Source: CAIJNA01 sp964516815
GTDB lineage: Bacteria; Campylobacterota; Campylobacteria; Campylobacterales; Arcobacteraceae
Direction of reading: 5' to 3'
Assembly (NCBI GenBank): GCA_964516815.1
Contig: CAZEXK010000003.1
Span: 27,003 to 91,002 of the forward strand
Length of the DNA stretch: 64,000 nucleotides
The translations under genes were made by a program, and so were the position numbers. Position 1 is the first letter of the stretch, and the number at the start of each line of letters is the position of its first letter. Under the pieces are notes generated by a model. The model ran no database searches. It was not told the origin of the DNA and saw only the letters and a list, made by a program, of their open reading frames with translations. Of the stretch, positions 59,065 to 64,000 are shown piece after piece.

Positions 59065-59423
59065 TGAAATTTCTTAAACAATTCTTTAAAGTAATAATAC
59101 GATTTTACCAAAAATATTTAACTATATTATCTTTTGGATCTTGTCGTTATCATCCTACTTGTTCTCACTATGCATTAATGCAAATTGAACAAAATGATAA
59201 TATATTTTCTGCAATTTTCTATAGTATAATTAGAATTTTAAAATGTAATCCATTATTTGATGGTGGCTTTGATTATCCAATAGTAAAGCGTAGTATTTAT
59301 AAGGTCGAATTTAAAAAAATTAGGGTAAAATACTGGCTAATACCAAAAGATAAAAACAAATATTTTGTTTTACAATATTGGAAATATAACAATCAGGACA
59401 AATTCAATAATGGCAATCAATAA
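59064..59423 (+). CDS. yidD: Membrane protein insertion efficiency factor YidD
   Basis: The 119-residue protein shows the family core: an amphipathic start 'FLKQFFKVIIRFYQKYLTIL', then 'SCRYHPTCSHYALMQIEQ' with the three conserved Cys, then 'RILKCNPLFDGGFDYP'. It helps YidC insert membrane proteins and sits at the inner face of the membrane. Longer C-terminal tail than E. coli YidD (85 aa). Its ATG shares a base with the rnpA stop, and its end overlaps yidC by 14 bases. Confidence 0.95.
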   Translation: MKFLKQFFKVIIRFYQKYLTILSFGSCRYHPTCSHYALMQIEQNDNIFSAIFYSIIRILKCNPLFDGGFDYPIVKRSIYKVEFKKIRVKYWLIPKDKNKYFVLQYWKYNNQDKFNNGNQ

Positions 59424-61023
59424 CAATCAAAATAAAGAGGATACGCAAAAAAGAATTTTACTAGCTACGCTATTATCATTTGCTTTTTTTATTGCTTATG
59501 ATTTTTTATATTTACAACCACAACAAAAAGAACAAGCATTAATTACACAACAACAAACTAAAGAAGTATCAACAAGTAAAGACTCCCCTAAAGTATCTAA
59601 AATACAAGAAAATCATACTGCTCCTAAAACAAAAGATATAAATAAAGAAACAATAATTAGTACAATTCAAACATCTGCTTTAATATATGAGATAGATTCA
59701 CTTGGTAGAATTGCTCAAGTTACATTGAAAAAACAGAAATTTGACACTAATGAAGGTGAATCAATAAAGTTATTTAATTCATCTCAATTAAGACCACTTG
59801 AAGTTAGATTTGCTAATACAGCTTTAAATAAAGAAGTATTTCAAACATCTAATACTGCAAGTGCGAAAGTACTTGATGCTACAAATACTAAACAAACACT
59901 AATATTGACACAAAAACTTTCAAATACAGTATTAACAAAAACTATTACTTTTTATAGTGATGGACATTATGATTTAGATATAAAAACATCAAATGACCAA
60001 ATATATTTTATAACACCTGGTTTTAGACCAGATATTTCTGCTGATATGTATGCTGATCATGGTGCATTATTAGTAAAAAATGATGGTACATTAAATATTA
60101 TTGAAGATGAAGATATGGATAATAGTGTTGAATTAACAGGTATTTATGCAGCATCAGCTTTTGATAGATATTACACAACAGTATTATATAACTTTAATGA
60201 TACCATGAAAGTATCAGTGATACAAAATAAAACAGATTCACCAGAAAGTTTTATACATATAAATACAGCATTTAAGTTATCTGGATATGCAGGTCCAAAA
60301 GAATACAAACTTATAAAATCATTTGATCCAAAATTAACTGATATTATTGAATACGGGTGGTTTACATTTATAGCTAAACCTATGTTCTTATTACTTCAAT
60401 ATATTCATAATATTGTTGGTAACTGGGGATGGACTATTGTATTGACTACAATTTTATTAAAACTAGTACTTTCACCTTTATCTCATAAAGGGATGGTTAG
60501 TATGAACAGACTAAAAGAACTTAGTCCTAAAGTAAAAGCTATTCAAGAAAAATATAAAGATGACAAGCAAAAAGCATCAATGCATATGATGGAATTGTAC
60601 AAAAAAGAGGGAGCAAATCCTATGGGTGGGTGTCTACCTATATTATTACAAATTCCAATATTTTTTGCTATTTATAGAGTATTATTAAATTCAATTGAGC
60701 TAAAAGATGCTGAATGGATTTGGTTTGTACAAGATTTAACACATACATTCTCAATTTCAGATCCATTGGATCCTTATGTTATTCTTCCTATTTTAATGGG
60801 TGCAACAATGTATTTACAGCAAAAAATCACACCAAATCAAATGCAAGATGAAATGCAAAGAAAACTATTTATGATGTTGCCATTTATATTTACTATATTC
60901 TTCTTATTTTTTGAAGCTGGATTGGTTTTATACTGGACAATAAATAATATATTTACAATTTTGCAACAATATTACATTAATAATATATTTGAAAAAAGAA
61001 GATTAGAAAAACAAAATAAATAA
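59410..61023 (+). CDS. yidC: Membrane protein insertase YidC
   Basis: YidC inserts and folds inner-membrane proteins. The frame extends upstream to 59365, but the ATG at 59410 has an AGGA site and gives the usual start 'NNNQNKEDTQKRILLATLLSFAFFIAY' with TM1. A large periplasmic domain (about 60-310) and five C-terminal helices follow, with 'WGWTIVLTTILLKLVLSPLSHK' carrying the groove Lys/Arg region, 'NPMGGCLPILLQIPIFFAIY' and 'WTINNIFTILQQYYIN'. Length is 537 residues. The jag gene that often follows yidC is absent; mnmE comes next after 61 bases. Confidence 0.97.
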   Translation: MAINNNQNKEDTQKRILLATLLSFAFFIAYDFLYLQPQQKEQALITQQQTKEVSTSKDSPKVSKIQENHTAPKTKDINKETIISTIQTSALIYEIDSLGRIAQVTLKKQKFDTNEGESIKLFNSSQLRPLEVRFANTALNKEVFQTSNTASAKVLDATNTKQTLILTQKLSNTVLTKTITFYSDGHYDLDIKTSNDQIYFITPGFRPDISADMYADHGALLVKNDGTLNIIEDEDMDNSVELTGIYAASAFDRYYTTVLYNFNDTMKVSVIQNKTDSPESFIHINTAFKLSGYAGPKEYKLIKSFDPKLTDIIEYGWFTFIAKPMFLLLQYIHNIVGNWGWTIVLTTILLKLVLSPLSHKGMVSMNRLKELSPKVKAIQEKYKDDKQKASMHMMELYKKEGANPMGGCLPILLQIPIFFAIYRVLLNSIELKDAEWIWFVQDLTHTFSISDPLDPYVILPILMGATMYLQQKITPNQMQDEMQRKLFMMLPFIFTIFFLFFEAGLVLYWTINNIFTILQQYYINNIFEKRRLEKQNK

Positions 61024-61045
61024 TATTTATTTTGTTAGTTTAACA

Positions 61046-61051
61046 TATAAT
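61046..61051 (+). promoter_or_regulatory. -10 box of mnmE
   Basis: AACATATAATGAG lies 33 bases before the mnmE ATG. It suggests mnmE has its own promoter apart from the rpmH operon. Confidence 0.5.
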
Positions 61052-61084
61052 GAGTAATCTTATATTATTATCGAATAAAACTCA

Positions 61085-62440
61085 ATGATAAATACACATA
61101 CAATTGTTGCAATAGCAACTGCAGCTGGAGTTGGTGCAATTTCTATTGTAAGGTTAAGTGGAAATCAAGCACTTAATATAGCACTAAAATTATCAAAAAA
61201 AAATTCTTTAACGCCTAGACTAGCTACTCTTAGTAAAATTTATGATATAAATAATGATTTAGTAGATGAATCACTTCTAATATATTTTAAAAATCCTAAC
61301 TCTTTTACTGGAGAAGATATAGTAGAATTTCAGTGTCACGGTGGTATTGCAATTACTAATATTATATTAAACACATGTATATCATATGGTGCTAGAATTG
61401 CCAATGCTGGTGAATTTTCAAAAAGAGCATACTTAAATGAAAAAATTGATTTATCTCAAGCTCATGCCATTTCAAAATTAATAGAAGCAAAAAGCCAAAA
61501 TGCAGTTAAACTTTTAGCAAAACAATTAAAAGGTGAATTAAAAGATTTTGTAGAACAAATAAGAAAAGATTTGTTGCTTATATTAGCTTATGTTGAAGTT
61601 AGTATTGATTATGCTGAAGAAGATTTACCCCAAGATATATATAAACAAATAGAATCAAAAATAAACAATATTTTAATAAAATTAAACAATACCTTAGAAT
61701 CTAGTAAAAGAAGAGAAGGAATGATAGATGGGTTTAAAGTTGCAATTATTGGAAAACCAAATGTTGGAAAATCTTCATTGCTAAATAAACTATTAAACTT
61801 TGATAGAGCAATTGTAAGTAATATTGCAGGGACTACTAGAGATACTATTGAAGAGAATATAAATATTGGTACTCATATTATAAAAATAGTAGACACAGCT
61901 GGAATTAGAGAAGCCAGCGATGAAATTGAACAAATAGGTATACAAAAATCAAAAGATGCTATTAATGAAGCAGATATTGTAATTGCTTTATTTGATAATA
62001 GTAGAGAATTTGATAAAGAAGATGAACAAATAAATACTTTAATATCAAATACCACTAAACAAATAATAACGGTATTAAATAAGATTGATTTACAAAGTCA
62101 TTTTAATACTAGTAAAATTAACAAAATTGATTTAAACCTTAGCATAAAAAAAGAACTTGAATCTTCTTCACTAAAACCTTTAGTGGATGCTCTAGAAAAT
62201 ATACTCAATGTCAATAACTCAAGTGATGATATGACATTAGTGTCAAAGAATCAAATAATAGCAGTTGAAGATACCCTTAAAAATATTAGTGAAGCAAAAC
62301 CTCTTTTAGAAACTTTTGAATTAGAATTTTTCTCATATCATATCAATCAAGCTTTACATAATATCTCACAAATAACAAGGCCTTATGAAAATGACCAAAT
62401 GTTAGATGTAATGTTTGGCGAGTTTTGCTTAGGTAAATAA
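61085..62440 (+). CDS. mnmE: tRNA modification GTPase MnmE
   Basis: MnmE with MnmG makes the xm5 modification of wobble uridine. The 451-residue protein has an N-terminal folate-binding domain ('TIVAIATAAGVGAISIVRLSG', 'FTGEDIVEFQCHGG', 'AGEFSKRAYLN'). A helical domain houses the G domain (G1 'GKPNVGKSS', G2 'GTTRDTIEE', G3 'DTAGI', G4 'NKID'). The C-terminal 'MFGEFCLGK' carries the conserved Cys. ATG 61085. It stands after yidC without jag between. Full length. Confidence 0.97.
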   Translation: MINTHTIVAIATAAGVGAISIVRLSGNQALNIALKLSKKNSLTPRLATLSKIYDINNDLVDESLLIYFKNPNSFTGEDIVEFQCHGGIAITNIILNTCISYGARIANAGEFSKRAYLNEKIDLSQAHAISKLIEAKSQNAVKLLAKQLKGELKDFVEQIRKDLLLILAYVEVSIDYAEEDLPQDIYKQIESKINNILIKLNNTLESSKRREGMIDGFKVAIIGKPNVGKSSLLNKLLNFDRAIVSNIAGTTRDTIEENINIGTHIIKIVDTAGIREASDEIEQIGIQKSKDAINEADIVIALFDNSREFDKEDEQINTLISNTTKQIITVLNKIDLQSHFNTSKINKIDLNLSIKKELESSSLKPLVDALENILNVNNSSDDMTLVSKNQIIAVEDTLKNISEAKPLLETFELEFFSYHINQALHNISQITRPYENDQMLDVMFGEFCLGK

Positions 62441-62493
62441 GCTTTTTACCAAGCTTTGGATACTATTTCTTAATATAATTATTAGGACATATT

Positions 62494-63690
62494 ATGAATT
62501 TTGAACAATCAGTTTCAACCCCTATTACACCTTCTGCATCTTTTACTTATAAGAATTCGCAAGAAGCCCAAGACATCTTTGATGGGAAAGTCAATAAACA
62601 TCTATATGCAAGAATGGGAAATCCCACAAGCAGTGTTTTAGAAAGTAAATTAGCGCAAATGGATAATGCCATAGCTTGTATATGTACAAGTTCAGGTATG
62701 GGTGCTATTACTATGTCTATTATGTCTTTATGTTCACAAAACGATGAGATAATTGCTGTTGGAGGATTATTTGGTGGTACCTACGCATACTTTATACAAA
62801 CCCTACCAAGATTTGGCATTAAGGTTACGTTTTTAGATGCTAATGAGCTGAATAAAATTGAAGAAAACATAACTGATAATACAAAACTAATCTTTTGTGA
62901 AACAGTAGGAAATCCAAATTTAAGACTTATTGATATAAAAGAAATTGCTAAAATTTCCAATAAAAACGATATTGCACTTATGGTTGATAATACTTCAACT
63001 GCATCTATTGTTAAACCTTTAGATTTAGGTGCTGATATAGCTGTTTATTCTACTACTAAAGTTATTTCGGGTAACTCTTCAGCTTTAGGAGGTGCTAGTA
63101 CTTTTAAAGGCATAAAAGAAAATAGTAAGTTTTATACTTCTAGATATGAGTTTATGAAGCCATTTTTAAAAAGACTTGGTGAAAAAGCATTATATGGTGT
63201 AAATAAAAAAAGAGCAATGAGAGATTTTGGAATGAGTGCTAATGCCTATGCTTCTTACCATACACTTTTAGGTTTTGAAACATTAGATTTACGAAGCCAA
63301 AGAATAAATTCATCATGTGAAACGGTAAGCCATGCACTTCAAAAAGCAGGAATAAATGTAAATCACCCTTGCTTAAAATCAAATATGGACAATGATTTAT
63401 ATAACAAAGCATATCCAAATGGTTGTGGTTCAGTGGTAACTGTTGATATGGGAACTAAAGAAAAAGCATTTAAATTTTTGGATTCATCAAAAAAATTGAC
63501 CATAACTGTAAACATAGGAGATAGTAGAACTCTTGGTTTACATATGGCTTCTACTATTTTTAGTGATTTTAATGATAAAGAAAAAGAATTTTTAGGAGTT
63601 ACAGATGGTCTTATTCGCTTATCCATTGGTTTGGAAAATCCACAAGAAATTATTGATGATTTAATTTTTTGTTATGAAAGTTCAAAATAG
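62494..63690 (+). CDS. Cys/Met metabolism PLP-dependent enzyme (O-acetylhomoserine sulfhydrylase-like)
   Basis: This 398-residue PLP enzyme has the family's 'ARMGNPTSSVLESKLAQMD', 'TSSGMGAITMSIMSL', the phosphate-binding 'GGLFGGTYAYF', 'FCETVGNPNLRLIDI' and the PLP lysine Lys189 in 'VYSTTKVISGNS'. The shape is closest to MetY/O-acetylhomoserine aminocarboxypropyltransferase, but MetZ or a gamma-lyase cannot be excluded. An AGGACATATT site precedes ATG 62494. It is followed by a convergent threonine aldolase gene 22 bases away. Confidence 0.88.
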   Translation: MNFEQSVSTPITPSASFTYKNSQEAQDIFDGKVNKHLYARMGNPTSSVLESKLAQMDNAIACICTSSGMGAITMSIMSLCSQNDEIIAVGGLFGGTYAYFIQTLPRFGIKVTFLDANELNKIEENITDNTKLIFCETVGNPNLRLIDIKEIAKISNKNDIALMVDNTSTASIVKPLDLGADIAVYSTTKVISGNSSALGGASTFKGIKENSKFYTSRYEFMKPFLKRLGEKALYGVNKKRAMRDFGMSANAYASYHTLLGFETLDLRSQRINSSCETVSHALQKAGINVNHPCLKSNMDNDLYNKAYPNGCGSVVTVDMGTKEKAFKFLDSSKKLTITVNIGDSRTLGLHMASTIFSDFNDKEKEFLGVTDGLIRLSIGLENPQEIIDDLIFCYESSK

Positions 63691-63712
63691 TTTTTTTCGT
63701 TGATTATTTGTT

Positions 63713-64000
63713 TTAAATACAATTAATCAACTCTTCAACTTTTTCTTCATTTGTAGCCCATGAAGTAACTAATCTAACGATTGAATTTTCTTTATCATAT
63801 TCTTCCCAGATAGAAAAAGTAAACTTCATTTGTAATTTTTCTATTAAACTATTAGGTAAGATTAGAAAAATTTGATTACTTTGTGTTTTTTTAAATAACT
63901 TATATCCTTTATTTACAAAAGCATCAGAAATACTATAGGCAAATTCGTTCGCTTTATTTGCCAAATCAAAATATAAATTATTCTTAAACAATTCTAAAAA
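63713..64000 (-). CDS. L-threonine aldolase (C-terminal part, gene continues past the right edge)
   Basis: About 95 residues are visible, ending '...EEKVEELINCI'. The piece contains 'FDLANKANEFAYSISDAFVNKGYKLF', 'TQSNQIFLILPN' and 'IVRLVTSWATNEEKVEELI', which is the C-terminal domain of low-specificity threonine aldolases (beta-eliminating lyase family). The frame is open to position 64000, so the active-site Lys and start lie outside. The TTG at 63991 is internal, not a start. Family assignment rests on the C-terminal pattern alone. Confidence 0.75.
   Translation of the reverse strand, partial: FLELFKNNLYFDLANKANEFAYSISDAFVNKGYKLFKKTQSNQIFLILPNSLIEKLQMKFTFSIWEEYDKENSIVRLVTSWATNEEKVEELINCI

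Noticed and set aside
1..64000. CRISPR arrays, tRNA or rRNA genes, insertion sequences, prophage
   Set aside because: No regularly spaced short repeats, no cloverleaf-like intergenic stretches, and no transposase, integrase or phage structural genes were recognised. A computed scan (tRNAscan, CRISPR finder) would be decisive.

Overview
The window is very AT-rich, densely packed chromosomal DNA. Gene content and order point to the Campylobacterota, most likely an Arcobacter-like lineage. The evidence is a pseudaminic-acid/Maf flagellin glycosylation locus beside short D0/D1-only flagellins, a futalosine-pathway mqnE, a clpS-clpA-aat-chemoreceptor order like that of Campylobacter, a DUF164 zinc-ribbon protein, and TGnTATAAT-type -10 boxes. 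The placement is inferred from families and synteny; no search was run. One run of 100 N (32749-32848) shows this is a scaffolded draft.

Layout. Positions 1-7757 (minus strand) hold the flagellin glycosylation and flagellin block: pseH, pseG, pseI, a Maf transferase, two tandem flagellin genes that encode the same protein and sit in a 976-bp direct repeat, and a third, divergent flagellin. Positions 7869-13695 (minus) are housekeeping genes: trmA, an RluA-type pseudouridine synthase, waaA, a zinc-ribbon protein, a Nif3-like protein and glyQ. purL and a DUF1624 membrane protein follow on the plus strand.

Positions 16830-23597 (minus) form the most distinctive unit. It is a tightly overlapping six-gene operon: imelysin, DUF1111 di-haem protein, second imelysin, sterol-desaturase-fold membrane protein, di-haem peroxidase, and periplasmic Fe(III)-binding protein. 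An almost perfect Fur box lies upstream. I read it as an iron-regulated, periplasmic redox iron-acquisition module. Positions 23836-31710 carry purH, a truncated haemoglobin, DUF423, ung, a LACC1/YfiH enzyme, glmS, an MltC-like protein that lacks the expected catalytic Glu, a small lipoprotein and a predicted membrane protein. Positions 31697-42896 (mostly minus) hold a gapped TonB receptor, a tiny ORF, mqnE, serB, metF (plus), an ispE with altered active-site positions, tsaB, lpxC, an M23 peptidase, a DHH phosphoesterase, nadC and nadA.

Positions 42993-50065 contain plsY-folB, then tatD, a Cys-containing small protein, a second DHH protein and an Rrf2 regulator on the minus strand. The complete leucine N-degron set clpS-clpA-aat follows, then a decayed hydrolase. 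From 50121 come a chemoreceptor, rpsA-serA-efp, groES-groEL, rpmH-rnpA-yidD-yidC, mnmE, a MetY-like PLP enzyme and the end of a threonine aldolase.

Three points cut across the window. First, several genes (the DUF1624 gene, tatD, rnpA) have no ATG/GTG/TTG where the conserved protein must begin, but an ATT is available. Second, a 16-bp hairpin ending in a T-run lies inside the start of rnpA and could attenuate the rpmH transcript. Third, two conserved enzymes (the MltC-like protein and IspE) carry substitutions at expected catalytic residues. After the small ORFs are added, no stretch over 300 bases lacks a gene. I found no rRNA, tRNA, CRISPR array or insertion sequence.
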